A DNA stretch of 64,000 nt from Nostoc sphaeroides (GCF_003443655.1 NZ_CP031941.1:3966501-4030500), one strand, 5' to 3'; positions 26,056-36,219 are shown, counted from the stretch's first letter. Translations and numbers: made by a program. Notes: a model not told the origin generated them from the sequence alone.

Positions 26056-26121
26056 GTGGGGGGATGAGGGAGTAGGGGGAGCAGGGGAAGGAGAGTTATA
26101 ACCAATGCCCCATTCCCAATT

Positions 26122-26661
26122 CTAAAATCTGTCAGTTTCTTGAGGTGTTCCAACTGCTCCTGGTTGAGCCGTAAAGAAGTTTTGAGCAGCTTCATTCTGA
26201 TATATACACCTAATATCAGGTTTGTCACTGTCCAAGTTACCTGTAAAGCCAAAGGTATTCAGGCGGTTTTTACAATCTCTTACCTGATCAGATGTCACCA
26301 GCTTACGTTGCTCTAAAAGCGCCCAGTTATTTTGTCGGATCACACATCCAGGACGCATACTCGGCTGGGCAACATAGACATTGAAGGGGTTGAGAGTGAC
26401 GAACAGTCTAGCGTCCATCACCATCGCGCTGGCTCCGTACTGCACGCAAATTTCAGGGTTAGGTGCTTTCAAATCAATGAATTCACGAGAAGCCACATTT
26501 GATGGCGCCAACGTGGCTGTAGAACTAAAAGCAATGCCAATACCAATTCCCAAAATCAACACTCCTCCCATAATTGCGATGGTGAAGAGGTTAAACATTG
26601 GGGATTGGAAAATAGAGGGTTTAGAGGTAGTAGCCGATTTACCAGTGGGTTTACGTCTCAT
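26122..26661 (-). CDS. DUF3172-type membrane-anchored protein
   Basis: A 179-residue protein with one membrane helix (about 24-46, LFTIAIMGGVLILGIGIGIAF) after a basic N-terminus, then a conserved soluble domain with paired cysteines (ICVQYGASAMVMDARLFVTLNPFNVYV, GCVIRQNNWALLE, VRDCKNRLNTFGFTGNL, IRCIYQNE). It matches the DUF3172 family of cyanobacteria. Function unknown. The cysteines suggest disulfides in the periplasm or lumen. Confidence 0.8.
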   Translation of the reverse strand: MRRKPTGKSATTSKPSIFQSPMFNLFTIAIMGGVLILGIGIGIAFSSTATLAPSNVASREFIDLKAPNPEICVQYGASAMVMDARLFVTLNPFNVYVAQPSMRPGCVIRQNNWALLEQRKLVTSDQVRDCKNRLNTFGFTGNLDSDKPDIRCIYQNEAAQNFFTAQPGAVGTPQETDRF

Positions 26662-27403
26662 TGTTGCTTAATCACCTTCACGCCGATTTGGAAGGGAGTG
26701 GTTTAAACTTTTCTCCCTCTTTCAGTATGCCTATTCTTAACTGTAATTGTCTGCGACTTTTTGTCCAGTATTCTTCTTAAATGATAAAAATAAGAACTTA
26801 TCTAGATAACTGGACAGAATCTCAACCTTGTCGGTTATTTTTTCCATCTTGAAGAATTGGTGAATATTTTTATTTATTTGTCGGTTAAGGAATTGTTATT
26901 ACCTTTGTGCTGCTTCACATCGAAATCACAGAGTAACTGTCTTTAAGTTCTATATTTTATTTAGGTATTCTAGCATATTTTTGATATCTATTCAGATAGT
27001 CTTGATTCAATTTACACAACCGATGCAGTGATAGTGCTTGAATTATCTAGCTTTTTGTTTGTAATTTTGCGAAAGGTCTGAGCAAAGGAAACCTGTGCTT
27101 ATAAATTTTCTAGACGAATTTTTCGTATGAACCCAAGTTGCTAGTTATAGATTAGGCGATCGCAAGGTGTCATTAAAACAATTTGCAATTTGCAATTCGC
27201 AATTCACAATTACGTTTTGTGACGGGGATTTAGACCCCGACACTTTCACGCGCTGCTTGATAGAAGCTCTTGACTTAAACCCCTACCACTTGTTAAAGCA
27301 ATAAAATCCCCTCCAGGAATAAAAATCGGAGGGGTGTATGCTGATTGGATTGAGTCATTAGTCATGAGCAAATGACTAATGACTAATGACTAATGACAAA
27401 AGA
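26662..27403. other. Non-coding region of about 740 bp
   Basis: No frame of credible length on either strand. It holds ATTTGCAATTTGCAATTCGC-type heptamers at 27180-27215 and TGACTAATGACTAATGAC heptamers at 27365-27400, plus the hairpin listed at 27308. The AT-rich part 26700-27170 shows nothing I can name. Confidence 0.5.
27308..27334 (-). terminator. Probable terminator of ndhN
   Basis: Inverted repeat CCCCTCC/GGAGGGG with a 13-nt spacer, followed on the minus strand by ATTTTATT. It lies 70 bp downstream of the ndhN stop in the right orientation. The loop is long for an ideal intrinsic terminator. Confidence 0.55.
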
Positions 27404-27880
27404 CTAACTAGCTAACAGAGTTTTTTCTAGAGAAGTCCAACGGAAGGCGCGATCGCCACCTCTCTCAATGACTACTCTTACTCGTGGTTCAAGCTGAGGC
27501 AAATTCGTTAAATACTCAAGTTCCTCATTAGAAAGAATATGCCCTTCAATAATCCACAACACCAGCCCCTTAGACTTTGGTGGTAGCTGTTCTAGATGAG
27601 AACTGATAATTGGTGGCAAATAGTATACATGACCTACTGCTGCACCACTACCAGTGCTTTTTTTACCAAGATGAGGAGGTCTGACTCCATGAATTCTTGT
27701 GAGATACGCAGCTATATCACCTAGTCCCTTGGCGGTAATGTGGAGGGTAGTATAGCCAGCTGCGCGTAGTCGGCGCTGATATCGACCTTCATAACCCCCT
27801 TCCAGAGGTACATACACCCCAAGAGCGCCAAATTTTTCCAAATCGCGGATTAAACCATTGCCAGTGGTAATTAGTGCCAT
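27404..27880 (-). CDS. ndhN: NAD(P)H-quinone oxidoreductase subunit N (NDH-1)
   Basis: A 158-residue protein matching cyanobacterial/plastid NdhN in full: MALITTGNGLIRDLEKFGALGVYVPLEGGYEGRYQRRLRAAGY..., IHGVRPPHLGKK, VYYLPPIISSHLEQLPPKSKGLVLWIIEGHILSNEE. NdhN is a peripheral subunit specific to the photosynthetic NDH-1 complex, which works in respiration and cyclic electron flow at the thylakoid. It is divergent from the ribosomal cluster, so both promoters lie in the 1-kb gap to rplC. Confidence 0.97.
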   Translation of the reverse strand: MALITTGNGLIRDLEKFGALGVYVPLEGGYEGRYQRRLRAAGYTTLHITAKGLGDIAAYLTRIHGVRPPHLGKKSTGSGAAVGHVYYLPPIISSHLEQLPPKSKGLVLWIIEGHILSNEELEYLTNLPQLEPRVRVVIERGGDRAFRWTSLEKTLLAS

Positions 27881-28473
27881 AGATTTTCGTCTTATCCCAC
27901 TTAGATATCTCTATTATTTACCCAGAACCGATAGATTAAAAGCATTTTTTTGGGAATTGGGCATTGGGCATGGCGCATGGGTAAGAGGACTTGGGGACGA
28001 GGAGAATTGGGGACAAGGGGAAAGATTTGTTTCAAGTTCTCACCTCTTGTCCCCTTGTCCCTTTGCCTCCCCTGCTCCCTCATTCCCCACTCCCCAAAAA
28101 TAACTCTATAAATTACTAGACAAACATAAATAAATAATTTATATTATTAGATTGTGACCAAAGACGCAAATTACACTCCCTTCTTACTGTCATTTTGAGA
28201 TAGTGTTAGCATCAAAAGCTGATAACTCAATCCAAATTGGATAATCTAACTCAGATTGATCATAGACTGGTAAACTAAGAAAGCTTTCAGGTCAACATTG
28301 GAACTTATGGATGAACAATCAAAGCCAATCCTAAGCTTCAGAGTGAATTTGCTCCCGTGCCTCTGAAAAAGCAGGCGAAATCTTAAACAATGGTTTAAGG
28401 TATTTAAGGAAGTAAAACTGAGCAGCAATGTTGGTTTCATGGCATTACGTCAGTCTCAGTTAATGGATACTGG
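27881..28473. other. Non-coding region between ndhN and the rplC leader
   Basis: No credible gene. Includes GGGCATTGGGCATGG heptamers (27958-27980) and a repeat of CTTGTCCCCTTGTCCC type near 28045-28090. The promoters for ndhN and for the ribosomal cluster are expected here; I could not identify convincing -35/-10 pairs. Confidence 0.5.
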
Positions 28474-28821
28474 GCGGTAAACACCGCTTAAGTCCAACTG
28501 CAACAGGGCAGTAGCCAATCTCCGGGAAACCGTCATTAGCACGTACACAAATCGGAAAACCCGCCGACAGCGCTGCTTCGAGAAAGTGCCAGAGCAATTG
28601 CTTGGACGAAAGCATTGCTGCACACAGCTTAAAGCTGTAGCGCCTTGCATTGATTCCAGAAGTTACTCCTTCCCAAACGGAAGAGAATTGTAGCTGTTCT
28701 GGTGATCTATTGAGTGAAGCTAAACAGATTCACCAAGCAGTACGGACACGGTTTGTTGTGTCCCAAAGTATTTGGACTGGTTTACAGAAACCATTCCAAA
28801 TTTCGCAGGCTAACTCAGCCT
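28474..28821 (+). promoter_or_regulatory. Hairpin-rich leader upstream of rplC (candidate r-protein leader RNA)
   Basis: A run of inverted repeats precedes rplC: GCGGT/ACCGC (28474-28487); AGCAAT-T-GCTT with AAGCATTGCT (28593-28619); ACAGCTT/AAGCTGT (28624-28638); TGGTGATCT with AGATTCACCA, one bulge (28700-28735); GGACAC/GTGTCC (28744-28763); nested TTTGGA-GGTTT/AAACC-TCCAAA with a 4-nt loop (28771-28800); AGGCT/AGCCT (28807-28821). None is followed by a T-tract. The stretch has no open frame. This is what a structured 5' leader would look like; ribosomal-protein autoregulation is an inference. Confidence 0.5.
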
Positions 28822-28895
28822 AAACTGATGCGTACAAAGCGTGTCCTCTAGAGTCCAATTCCAAGGTCAGCAAGTAGAAAGGAGAACCAGTTACT

Positions 28896-29528
28896 GTGTC
28901 TGTAGGTATTCTCGGCACCAAGCTGGGCATGACCCAAATATTTGACGAAGCAGGAGTAGCCATTCCTGTGACTGTCATTCAAGCAGGGCCATGCACTGTT
29001 ACACAAGTGAAAACGAAACAAACCGACGGTTACTTTGCCATTCAAGTTGGTTTTGGCGAAGTTAAACCAAAGGCACTAAACAGACCACTACTGGGTCATT
29101 TGGCTAAATCATCTGCCCCAGCATTGCGTCACCTAAATGAATATCACACTGATAGTTCTAGTGATTATGCTTTAGGTCAACAGATTAAAGCAGATATTTT
29201 TAGTGCGGGTCAAATTGTCGATGTAGTCGGCACAAGCATCGGTCGCGGTTTTGCAGGAAACCAGAAGCGCAACAACTTTGGTCGTGGGCCCATGTCACAC
29301 GGTTCCAAAAACCACAGAGCGCCAGGTTCTATTGGTGCTGGTACAACACCAGGTCGTGTCTATCCAGGTAAACGGATGGCAGGGCGTTTAGGTGGTAAAC
29401 GCATCACAATCCGTAAGCTGACCATAGTGCGAGTTGATGCAGAACGCAATTTATTGCTAATCAAGGGAGCCATTCCTGGTAAACCAGGCGCTCTAGTAAG
29501 TGTTGTACCTGCAAAAGTAGTGGGATAG
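28896..29528 (+). CDS. rplC: 50S ribosomal protein L3
   Basis: A 210-residue L3, first gene of the cluster. It starts [20 protein letters not shown] and carries the conserved loop [31 protein letters not shown] that reaches the peptidyl-transferase centre (Gln in GNQKR is the site often methylated). The start is GTG 28896 with the Shine-Dalgarno AAAGGAG 11 nt upstream. L3 is an early assembly protein of the large subunit. A cluster starting at rplC, without rpsJ, is typical of cyanobacteria. Confidence 0.98.
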   Translation: MSVGILGTKLGMTQIFDEAGVAIPVTVIQAGPCTVTQVKTKQTDGYFAIQVGFGEVKPKALNRPLLGHLAKSSAPALRHLNEYHTDSSSDYALGQQIKADIFSAGQIVDVVGTSIGRGFAGNQKRNNFGRGPMSHGSKNHRAPGSIGAGTTPGRVYPGKRMAGRLGGKRITIRKLTIVRVDAERNLLLIKGAIPGKPGALVSVVPAKVVG

Positions 29529-29634
29529 TCAAAAGTCATTATTAGTCAAGAGTCATTAGTCGTTAGTCATTGGCTAAGGACAAATGGCAAAAGACAAATG
29601 ACAAATGACAAATGACAAAGGACAAATAACAAAA
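29529..29634. repeat. Heptamer repeats in the rplC-rplD gap
   Basis: TTAGTCA-type units (29540-29575) followed by GACAAAT-type units (29578-29628) fill the gap up to the rplD start. The last ATGACAA units create spurious upstream ATGs. Confidence 0.9.
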
Positions 29635-30273
29635 ATGGTTGAAAGCGTAGTTAAAAATTGGCAAGGAGAACAGGTCGGTGAGACGACCTTCGAGTTGCGC
29701 GTTGCCAAAGAAGAAACAGCGTCTCATATCGTGCATCGTGCCTTGGTACGGCAATTGACTAATGCTCGTCAAGGAAATGCCAGTACAAAAACTCGTGCTG
29801 AAGTCAGAGGTGGTGGCCGTAAACCTTGGCGGCAAAAAGGTACTGGTCGCGCTCGTGCAGGGTCTATTCGTTCACCATTGTGGCGTGGTGGTGGTGTGAT
29901 CTTTGGGCCAAAGCCTAGAGATTTCGACCTGAAGTTGAACCGCAAAGAGCGACGTTTAGCACTGCGGACAGCATTTGTCGGTCGTATTGAAGACTTAATC
30001 GTAGTAGAAGAATTTAGCACCGAGCTATCTCGCCCCAAAACTAAAGAATTAGTAGCAGCCCTTGCCCGTTGGGGAGTAGTACCAGAAAGCAAGGCACTGT
30101 TAATTTTGTCTGCAATTGCGGATACAGATAATGTTTATTTGTCAGCCCGCAACATTGAAAATTTAAAACTAATTGCAGCCGACCAGTTAAATGTTTTTGA
30201 TTTACTGCACGCTGACAAAATTGTAGTTACGGCATCAGCCCTAGAAAAAATTCAGGAGGTCTACAGTGCCTAG
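29635..30273 (+). CDS. rplD: 50S ribosomal protein L4
   Basis: A 212-residue L4 ([23 protein letters not shown]...) with the extended-loop region [35 protein letters not shown] that lines the exit tunnel. The start is ATG 29635; a longer frame from 29605 is an artefact of the upstream heptamer repeat. In E. coli L4 autoregulates its operon; the hairpin leader upstream of rplC makes that worth testing here. Overlaps rplW by 8 bp. Confidence 0.98.
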   Translation: MVESVVKNWQGEQVGETTFELRVAKEETASHIVHRALVRQLTNARQGNASTKTRAEVRGGGRKPWRQKGTGRARAGSIRSPLWRGGGVIFGPKPRDFDLKLNRKERRLALRTAFVGRIEDLIVVEEFSTELSRPKTKELVAALARWGVVPESKALLILSAIADTDNVYLSARNIENLKLIAADQLNVFDLLHADKIVVTASALEKIQEVYSA

Positions 30274-30580
30274 CTTTGACCCCCGCGATCTTGCCGACTT
30301 AGTACGTCGCCCAATAGTCACCGAGAAGGCGACTATCTTGATGGAGCAAAATAAGTACACCTTTGAAGTAATTCCAAAGGCATCCAAGCCAGAAATCAAG
30401 GCTGCGATCGAAGACTTATTTCAGGTCAAGGTTGTAAAAGTCAACACTAACTTACCACCACGTAAAAAGCGGCGCGTTGGTAAATTTATCGGTTACAAGC
30501 CCCAATATAAGCGAGCCATTGTTACAGTCGCACCTGGGGATGAAGACAAGATTAGACAAGTTCTATTCCCAGAAGTCTAG
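30266..30580 (+). CDS. rplW: 50S ribosomal protein L23
   Basis: A 104-residue L23: [27 protein letters not shown]..., [34 protein letters not shown]. It sits at the tunnel exit and is the docking site for SRP and trigger factor. It starts at GTG 30266 inside the end of rplD, with a strong AGGAGGT 5 nt upstream. Confidence 0.98.
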   Translation: MPSFDPRDLADLVRRPIVTEKATILMEQNKYTFEVIPKASKPEIKAAIEDLFQVKVVKVNTNLPPRKKRRVGKFIGYKPQYKRAIVTVAPGDEDKIRQVLFPEV

Positions 30581-30719
30581 GAATTTTAGATTTTAGATTT
30601 TAGATTGAGAAGTTTACTGAATAAATACCAAAGATGGTCGCAATTAGTTAAACACTCATTAAATCCAAAATTCAAAATCCGAAATTAAGTAAATCAAAAT
30701 CCAAAATCCAAAATAGATT
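30581..30719. repeat. Heptamer repeats in the rplW-rplB gap
   Basis: TTTTAGA units at 30584-30606, then CAAAATC-type units at 30662-30718 (AAAATCCAAAATCCAAAATA). Confidence 0.85.
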
Positions 30720-31583
30720 ATGGGTACTCGTTCTTATCGCCCTTATACCCCCAGCACTCGCCAAGTTACAGTTTCTGACTTTGCGGAAATCACAAAAACT
30801 GAGCCAGAAAAATCCCTAACGACCTCAAAGCATCGTGCCAAAGGTCGGAATAATACAGGGCGGATTACCAGTCGTCGTCGGGGTGGCGGACACAAACAAC
30901 TTTACCGGATCATCGATTTTAAAAGGGATAAACATAATATTCCTGCCAAAGTTGCAGCAATTGAATACGATCCTAACCGCAATGCCCGAATTGCCCTTTT
31001 GTATTACCAAGATGGCGAAAAACGGTACATCCTTCATCCCAACGGATTAAAAGTTGGAACAATAATTATTTCTGGCCCCGAATCTCCCTTTGAAGATGGT
31101 AATGCTTTACCTCTATCGAGGATTCCCTTGGGTACTAGTGTTCACAACGTAGAAATGACTCCTGGCAAAGGTGGTCAAATCGTGCGTGCTGCTGGTGCTA
31201 GCGCTCAAGTGGTGGCAAAAGAAGGTGATTATGTAACTCTCAAGTTGCCTTCGGGAGAAGTCCGCTTAATTCGGCGTGATTGCTACGCCACCATTGGGCA
31301 AGTGGGCAACACCGATGCGAGAAACCTGAGTGCAGGTAAAGCAGGACGCAATCGCTGGAAAGGTCGCCGTCCGAAGGTTAGAGGTAGCGTCATGAACCCA
31401 GTGGATCACCCACATGGTGGTGGTGAGGGTAGGGCTCCTATCGGTAGATCAGGACCTGTTACACCTTGGGGTAAACCCACATTGGGCGCGAAGACACGCA
31501 ATCGCAAGAAACTTAGCAGCAAATTCATTGTGCGTCGTCGCCGTAAGTCTTCTAAACGCGGTCGCGGTGGCCGTGAGTCTTAA
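30720..31583 (+). CDS. rplB: 50S ribosomal protein L2
   Basis: A 287-residue L2. RNA-binding N-terminal part [24 protein letters not shown], and the C-terminal catalytic-site signature [20 protein letters not shown] containing the His at the peptidyl-transferase centre. Highly basic C-terminal tail ([16 protein letters not shown]). Confidence 0.99.
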   Translation: MGTRSYRPYTPSTRQVTVSDFAEITKTEPEKSLTTSKHRAKGRNNTGRITSRRRGGGHKQLYRIIDFKRDKHNIPAKVAAIEYDPNRNARIALLYYQDGEKRYILHPNGLKVGTIIISGPESPFEDGNALPLSRIPLGTSVHNVEMTPGKGGQIVRAAGASAQVVAKEGDYVTLKLPSGEVRLIRRDCYATIGQVGNTDARNLSAGKAGRNRWKGRRPKVRGSVMNPVDHPHGGGEGRAPIGRSGPVTPWGKPTLGAKTRNRKKLSSKFIVRRRRKSSKRGRGGRES

Positions 31584-31708
31584 AGAGTTAGGAGTTAAGA
31601 GTTATGAGTTAAGAATTATAAGTTGAGAGTAAAATCTAACTCCTAATTCCTCACTCCTCACTCCTCACTTCTCACTCCTAATTCCTAAATCCAAAATCCA
31701 AAATTGAA
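31584..31708. repeat. Heptamer repeats in the rplB-rpsS gap
   Basis: AGTTAAG/AGTTATG units followed by CTCCTCA/CTCCTAA units (31630-31690) and a short CCAAAAT tail. The first and second halves are roughly complementary and could pair in the mRNA. Confidence 0.85.
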
Positions 31709-31710
31709 CT

Positions 31711-31989
31711 ATGGGTCGTTCTCTAAAAAAAGGTCCTTTCGTTGCGGATCATCTCTTAAAGAAAATTGAAAAGCTCAACGAGAATAACAGAAAAGAAGTT
31801 ATTAAAACTTGGTCAAGAGCTTCAACAATTTTGCCTCTAATGGTAGGTCATACCATAGCTGTTCACAACGGACGCCAACACGTTCCAGTTTTTGTAAATG
31901 AACAGATGGTAGGACACAAATTGGGTGAATTTGCCCCAACACGCACCTACAGGGGTCATGGAAAAAGCGACAAAAAAGCGGGTAGGTAG
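31711..31989 (+). CDS. rpsS: 30S ribosomal protein S19
   Basis: A 92-residue S19, complete: [23 protein letters not shown]..., [59 protein letters not shown]. It lies in the head of the small subunit near the A site. Confidence 0.99.
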   Translation: MGRSLKKGPFVADHLLKKIEKLNENNRKEVIKTWSRASTILPLMVGHTIAVHNGRQHVPVFVNEQMVGHKLGEFAPTRTYRGHGKSDKKAGR

Positions 31990-32065
31990 TCATTAGTTAT
32001 TAGTCATTAGTCATTAGCTAAAGACAAGTGACAAATGACAAATGACAAATGACAAAATTGGAGAA
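31987..32065. repeat. Heptamer repeats in the rpsS-rplV gap
   Basis: TAGTCAT units (31988-32020) then GACAAAT units (32024-32056), the same two-part pattern as in the rplC-rplD gap. Confidence 0.9.
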
Positions 32066-32069
32066 AATT

Positions 32070-32426
32070 ATGGCTACTAATACTACTGAAGTAAAAGCGA
32101 TCGCTCGTTTTATCCGCATCTCGGCTTACAAAGTGCGTCGGGTACTCGATCAAATCCGGGGGCGCTCGTACCGAGAAGCGCTAATCATCTTGGAATTCAT
32201 GCCCTATCGCGCCACTGAACCCATATTGAAGGTTCTCAGAAGCGCTGCTGCTAATGCTGAACACAACGCTGGGTTAGATCGGACTCAACTAGTGATTACT
32301 CAGGCTTATGCCGATCAAGGGCCACCGTTGAAGCGGTTCCAACCAAGAGCGCAAGGTCGAGCTTACCAAATTCGCAAGCCGACGTGTCATATTACTGTGG
32401 CCGTTGGAGCCGCACCAGAAAAATAA
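32070..32426 (+). CDS. rplV: 50S ribosomal protein L22
   Basis: A 118-residue L22: [44 protein letters not shown]..., and the tunnel-loop region [28 protein letters not shown]. Start ATG 32070; an upstream in-frame ATG at 32049 derives from the repeat and would add seven unconserved residues. Shine-Dalgarno GGAGA lies upstream of 32070. Confidence 0.98.
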   Translation: MATNTTEVKAIARFIRISAYKVRRVLDQIRGRSYREALIILEFMPYRATEPILKVLRSAAANAEHNAGLDRTQLVITQAYADQGPPLKRFQPRAQGRAYQIRKPTCHITVAVGAAPEK

Positions 32427-32479
32427 GCACGCTTACACGAATAAATTACGTAAAGTAAGAAATCTTAGAGGAAGCATTC

Positions 32480-33262
32480 GTGGGACAGAAGATTCATCCA
32501 GTTGGTTTTCGCCTGGGTATTACACATGAACATCAATCCCGTTGGTTTGCTGTTCCTGACCGCTATCCAGAACTTTTACAAGAAGACTACAAACTCCGTC
32601 AATACATAGAACAAAAGCTGGGTAGACAGGCTCAAAACAACGCCGGAATTTCCGAAGTGCGGATTGAGCGCAAAGCCGACCAAATTGACTTAGAAGTACG
32701 TACAGCTAGGCCAGGCGTAGTAGTGGGTCGTGGTGGACAAGGTATTGAATCCTTACGTACCGGACTCCAAGGAGTGTTAGGTGGTAATCGCCAAATTCGG
32801 ATCAACGTAGTTGAAGTTCAACGAGTTGATGCTGATGCCTACCTAATTGCGGAATACATTGCTCAACAATTGGAACGCCGGGTTTCCTTTCGTCGAGTAG
32901 TGCGGCAATCAATTCAGCGTGCCCAACGCGCTGGTGTTCAAGGTATTAAAATTCAAGTCAGCGGACGGCTAAACGGTGCAGAAATTGCCCGGACAGAGTG
33001 GACTCGTGAAGGTAGAGTACCTTTACATACCTTACGGGCTGATATTGACTACTCTTATTGCACGGCAAAAACTGTTTACGGCATTTTGGGTATCAAGGTT
33101 TGGGTGTTTAAGGGAGAAATTATTCCTGGACAGGAACCAGATCCACTACCACCAGTAAGCCGCGATCGCGAACGTGACCCCCGCGATCGCGATCGTGAAC
33201 CCCGTCGTCGTCAACAACAACGTCGTCGCCAGCAATTTGAAGACCGATCAAATGAAGGATAA
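32480..33262 (+). CDS. rpsC: 30S ribosomal protein S3
   Basis: A 260-residue S3. [24 protein letters not shown] at the N-terminus, the KH domain with [11 protein letters not shown], and the C-terminal [19 protein letters not shown]. The last 30 residues form an Arg/Asp-rich tail ([21 protein letters not shown]), encoded by a stretch with two HIP1 octamers. Such a tail is longer and more charged than in E. coli S3. GTG start with GGAAG upstream. Confidence 0.98.
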   Translation: MGQKIHPVGFRLGITHEHQSRWFAVPDRYPELLQEDYKLRQYIEQKLGRQAQNNAGISEVRIERKADQIDLEVRTARPGVVVGRGGQGIESLRTGLQGVLGGNRQIRINVVEVQRVDADAYLIAEYIAQQLERRVSFRRVVRQSIQRAQRAGVQGIKIQVSGRLNGAEIARTEWTREGRVPLHTLRADIDYSYCTAKTVYGILGIKVWVFKGEIIPGQEPDPLPPVSRDRERDPRDRDREPRRRQQQRRRQQFEDRSNEG

Positions 33263-33348
33263 ATCGTCATTAGTCATTAGTCATTAGTCATTAGGAAATG
33301 GCAGATGACAAATGACAAAGGACAAATGACAAATGACAAGTAACAAAC
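33263..33348. repeat. Heptamer repeats in the rpsC-rplP gap
   Basis: CATTAGT units (33268-33294) followed by GACAAAT/GACAAAG units (33306-33345). Confidence 0.9.
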
Positions 33349-33349
33349 C

Positions 33350-33775
33350 ATGTTAAGCCCTAGAAGAACTAAATTCCGCAAACAACAGCGCGGACGGATG
33401 GAGGGACTAGCCAGCCGTGGTAGCACCCTCAACTTCGGTGATTTCGCACTCCAAGCGCAAGAACCTGCTTGGATTACCTCACGGCAAATCGAGGCTTCCC
33501 GGCGGGCAATGACTCGTTATATTCGTCGGGGTGGACAAATCTGGATTCGGATTTTCCCTGATAAACCTGTAACCATGCGTCCTGCTGAAACCCGGATGGG
33601 TTCCGGTAAAGGTAATCCAGAGTTTTGGGTAGCTGTAGTCAAGCCAGGACGAATTTTGTTTGAAATCGGTGGGGTTTCGGAAGAAATCGCCCGTGAAGCT
33701 ATGCGTTTGGCTTCATTTAAACTGCCTATAAAAACTAAGTTTATTGTGCGCTCTCAACCACAGGAGCAGGAGTAA
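33350..33775 (+). CDS. rplP: 50S ribosomal protein L16
   Basis: A 141-residue L16: [83 protein letters not shown]. It helps position the A-site tRNA. It is followed after 3 bp by rpmC. Confidence 0.99.
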   Translation: MLSPRRTKFRKQQRGRMEGLASRGSTLNFGDFALQAQEPAWITSRQIEASRRAMTRYIRRGGQIWIRIFPDKPVTMRPAETRMGSGKGNPEFWVAVVKPGRILFEIGGVSEEIAREAMRLASFKLPIKTKFIVRSQPQEQE

Positions 33776-33778
33776 CTT

Positions 33779-34006
33779 ATGCCTCTTCCCAAGATTTCAG
33801 AAGCAAGAGAATTAAGTGACGAGAAGCTTTCTGAAGAAATTGTCGCGATCAAAAGACAACTATTTCAGTTGCGCTTGCAAAAAGCTACAAGACAATTAGA
33901 AAAGCCTCATCAGTTCCGACAATTGCGCCACCGCCTAGCCCAGTTACTAACGCTAGAAACAGAACGCAAACGGGCAGCAAGTCAATCGGCTAAAGAAAAA
34001 AAGTAG
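33779..34006 (+). CDS. rpmC: 50S ribosomal protein L29
   Basis: A 75-residue L29: EARELSDEKLSEEIVAIKRQLFQLRLQKATRQLEKPHQFRQLRHRLAQLLTLETER. A two-helix protein at the tunnel exit beside L23. Tight spacing on both sides (3 and 6 bp) shows co-transcription. Confidence 0.98.
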   Translation: MPLPKISEARELSDEKLSEEIVAIKRQLFQLRLQKATRQLEKPHQFRQLRHRLAQLLTLETERKRAASQSAKEKK

Positions 34007-34012
34007 GAGATT

Positions 34013-34261
34013 ATGGCAGTTAAAGAACGAGTTGGCTTGGTAGTGAGCGATAAAATGCAAAAAACTGTGGTAGTTGCCATAGAAAACCGCGCTCCTCACC
34101 CCAAGTACGGCAAGATTGTGGTTAACACCCAACGATATAAAGTTCACGACGAAGAAAATAAGTGTAAAGTAGGCGATCGCGTTCGCATTCAGGAAACTAG
34201 ACCCCTGAGCAAAACCAAGCGCTGGAAAATCACAGAAGTCCTGAACGTCAAGCCTACTTAA
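34013..34261 (+). CDS. rpsQ: 30S ribosomal protein S17
   Basis: An 82-residue S17: [73 protein letters not shown]-fold, binds 16S rRNA helices early in assembly. AGGAGA lies just upstream of the ATG. Confidence 0.99.
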   Translation: MAVKERVGLVVSDKMQKTVVVAIENRAPHPKYGKIVVNTQRYKVHDEENKCKVGDRVRIQETRPLSKTKRWKITEVLNVKPT

Positions 34262-34307
34262 ACCTCATCGTTGTTAGTTTCTAACAACATTACAAGGGAG
34301 AATAATT

Positions 34308-34676
34308 GTGATTCAACCCCAGACTTACCTGAATGTCGCAGATAATAGCGGTGCCCGCAAACTAATGTGCATCCGCGTTTTAGGCGGAGGCAACCGCCGT
34401 TATGGTTTTATCGGTGATAAAATTATCGCCGTTGTCAAAGATGCTACACCCAACATGGCTGTAAAAAAGTCTGATGTTGTGGAGGCAGTAATTGTCCGCA
34501 CTCGTAAAGCTGTATCTCGTGACAGTGGCATGAGTATTCGCTTTGATGATAACGCTGCTGTAATCATCAACAAAGACGGTAATCCCAGAGGTACAAGGGT
34601 TTTTGGCCCAGTAGCCCGGGAACTGCGCGATAAAAACTTTACCAAAATCGTTTCTCTGGCTCCGGAGGTGCTTTAA
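34308..34676 (+). CDS. rplN: 50S ribosomal protein L14
   Basis: A 122-residue L14: [37 protein letters not shown]..., [48 protein letters not shown] start with AAGGGAGAA upstream. The stop overlaps the rplX start by one base (TAATG), so the two are translationally coupled. Confidence 0.99.
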   Translation: MIQPQTYLNVADNSGARKLMCIRVLGGGNRRYGFIGDKIIAVVKDATPNMAVKKSDVVEAVIVRTRKAVSRDSGMSIRFDDNAAVIINKDGNPRGTRVFGPVARELRDKNFTKIVSLAPEVL

Positions 34677-35029
34677 TGGCAACCAAACAGGGTACGCCCA
34701 AAGTATTCCACAAAATGCATGTTAAAACTGGCGACACTGTACAAGTGATTGCTGGCAAAGACAAAGGAAAAGTTGGTGAAATTATCCAGGCACTTCCCCA
34801 ACTGAGTAAAGTCATCGTCAAAGGTGTCAACATTAAAACCAAGCACGTAAAACCTCAGCAGGAAGGGGAATCAGGGCGAATTATTACCCAAGAATTCCCA
34901 ATTCATAGCTCCAACGTGATGCTTTATTCCACCAAGCAAAACGTTGCTAGTCGTGTTTGTTATACCTTTACCTCAGAAGGTAAAAAAGTCAGAAAACTCA
35001 AGAAAACTGGCGAGATTCTGGATAAATAG
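34676..35029 (+). CDS. rplX: 50S ribosomal protein L24
   Basis: A 117-residue L24 with the KOW motif ([29 protein letters not shown]) and [33 protein letters not shown]. It initiates assembly of the 50S subunit. GGAGGTG at the end of rplN serves as its ribosome-binding site. Confidence 0.99.
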   Translation: MATKQGTPKVFHKMHVKTGDTVQVIAGKDKGKVGEIIQALPQLSKVIVKGVNIKTKHVKPQQEGESGRIITQEFPIHSSNVMLYSTKQNVASRVCYTFTSEGKKVRKLKKTGEILDK

Positions 35030-35105
35030 TCATTAGTCATTGGTCATTAGTCATTAGTTATAAAGACAAATAACAAAAGACAAAGGACAAATAACAAAGG
35101 ACAAT
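35029..35105. repeat. Heptamer repeats in the rplX-rplE gap
   Basis: CATTAGT/CATTGGT units (35032-35056) followed by GACAAAT/GACAAAG-type units (35062-35103). Confidence 0.88.
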
Positions 35106-35148
35106 AAAAGTTCCCTGACCAAGCCCAGGGATATCAGGACAAAAAACT

Positions 35149-35697
35149 ATGGCGACAACAAGACTCAAAAGCTTATATCAAGAGACAATCGTCCCCAAAC
35201 TGATCAATCAGTTTCAATATACCAACGTTCATCAAGTACCGAAGTTGGTAAAGGTTACTATTAACCGAGGTTTGGGTGAAGCAGCTCAAAATGCGAAGTC
35301 GCTGGAAGCATCCATCAATGAAATTGCCCTGGTAACAGGTCAAAAACCAGTGGTGACGCGGGCGAAAAAGGCGATCGCTGGCTTTAAAATTCGTCAAGGG
35401 ATGCCTGTGGGGATCATGGTTACCCTCAGAGCCGAACGGATGTATGCCTTTTTCGACCGATTGGTTAGCCTATCACTGCCCAGAATTCGAGATTTTCGTG
35501 GCGTTAGCCCTAAAAGCTTTGACGGACGTGGTAACTACACTCTGGGTGTCAGAGAACAGCTAATTTTTCCAGAAGTCGAATACGACAGCATCGATCAAGT
35601 GCGTGGGATGGATATTTCCATCATCACCACAGCAAAAAACGACGAAGAGGGACGCGCCTTACTTAAAGAATTAGGAATGCCCTTTCGCGATCAATAA
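35149..35697 (+). CDS. rplE: 50S ribosomal protein L5
   Basis: A 182-residue L5: [79 protein letters not shown] core (here LVTGQKP), and [35 protein letters not shown]. Part of the 5S rRNA complex with L18. Confidence 0.99.
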   Translation: MATTRLKSLYQETIVPKLINQFQYTNVHQVPKLVKVTINRGLGEAAQNAKSLEASINEIALVTGQKPVVTRAKKAIAGFKIRQGMPVGIMVTLRAERMYAFFDRLVSLSLPRIRDFRGVSPKSFDGRGNYTLGVREQLIFPEVEYDSIDQVRGMDISIITTAKNDEEGRALLKELGMPFRDQ

Positions 35698-35717
35698 GTT
35701 CATCTATAGAGGGAACG

Positions 35718-36119
35718 ATGGCGGCTAACGACACAATTGCAGATATGCTGACGCGCATCCGCAATGCCAACCTGGCGCGGCATCAGACTACACAAGTGCC
35801 AGCGACAAAAATGACCCGAAGCATTGCCAAAGTGCTACGGGAGGAAGGCTTTATTGCTGAAATCGAAGAAGCAGAAGAAGGGGTAAAACACAACCTAGTG
35901 ATTTCCCTGAAGTACAAAGGTAAAAATCGTCAGCCTCTAATCACCGCCTTAAAGCGAGTGAGTAAGCCAGGCTTGCGTGTTTACTCCAATAGAAAAGAAT
36001 TACCAAGGGTACTAGGCGGTATTGGCATTGCCATTATTTCTACATCCAGTGGGATTATGACTGACCGCGAAGCGCGGCGTCAGAACTTGGGTGGCGAAGT
36101 GCTTTGTTACGTTTGGTAG
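35718..36119 (+). CDS. rpsH: 30S ribosomal protein S8
   Basis: A 133-residue S8: [44 protein letters not shown]..., and the C-terminal signature [32 protein letters not shown]8 binds the central domain of 16S rRNA and in E. coli represses the spc operon. rpsN, which precedes rpsH in E. coli, is absent here, as in other cyanobacteria. Confidence 0.99.
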   Translation: MAANDTIADMLTRIRNANLARHQTTQVPATKMTRSIAKVLREEGFIAEIEEAEEGVKHNLVISLKYKGKNRQPLITALKRVSKPGLRVYSNRKELPRVLGGIGIAIISTSSGIMTDREARRQNLGGEVLCYVW

Positions 36120-36219
36120 TCACTATTAAGTGAGGAGTTAAGAGTGAGGAGTGAAAAGTTAGTTAAAAAAACTCATAACTCATAACTCGTAACTCATAAC
36201 AGGATAAAGGACAAAAGTA
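36120..36219. repeat. Heptamer repeats in the rpsH-rplF gap
   Basis: GAGGAGT/GAGTGAG units (36130-36155) followed by ACTCATA/ACTCGTA units (36170-36200). The two sets are partly complementary. Confidence 0.85.

Noticed and set aside
28441..28650. Minus-strand open frames in the rplC leader (about 64 residues)
   Set aside because: No conserved protein pattern, no ribosome-binding site, and they overlap the inverted repeats.
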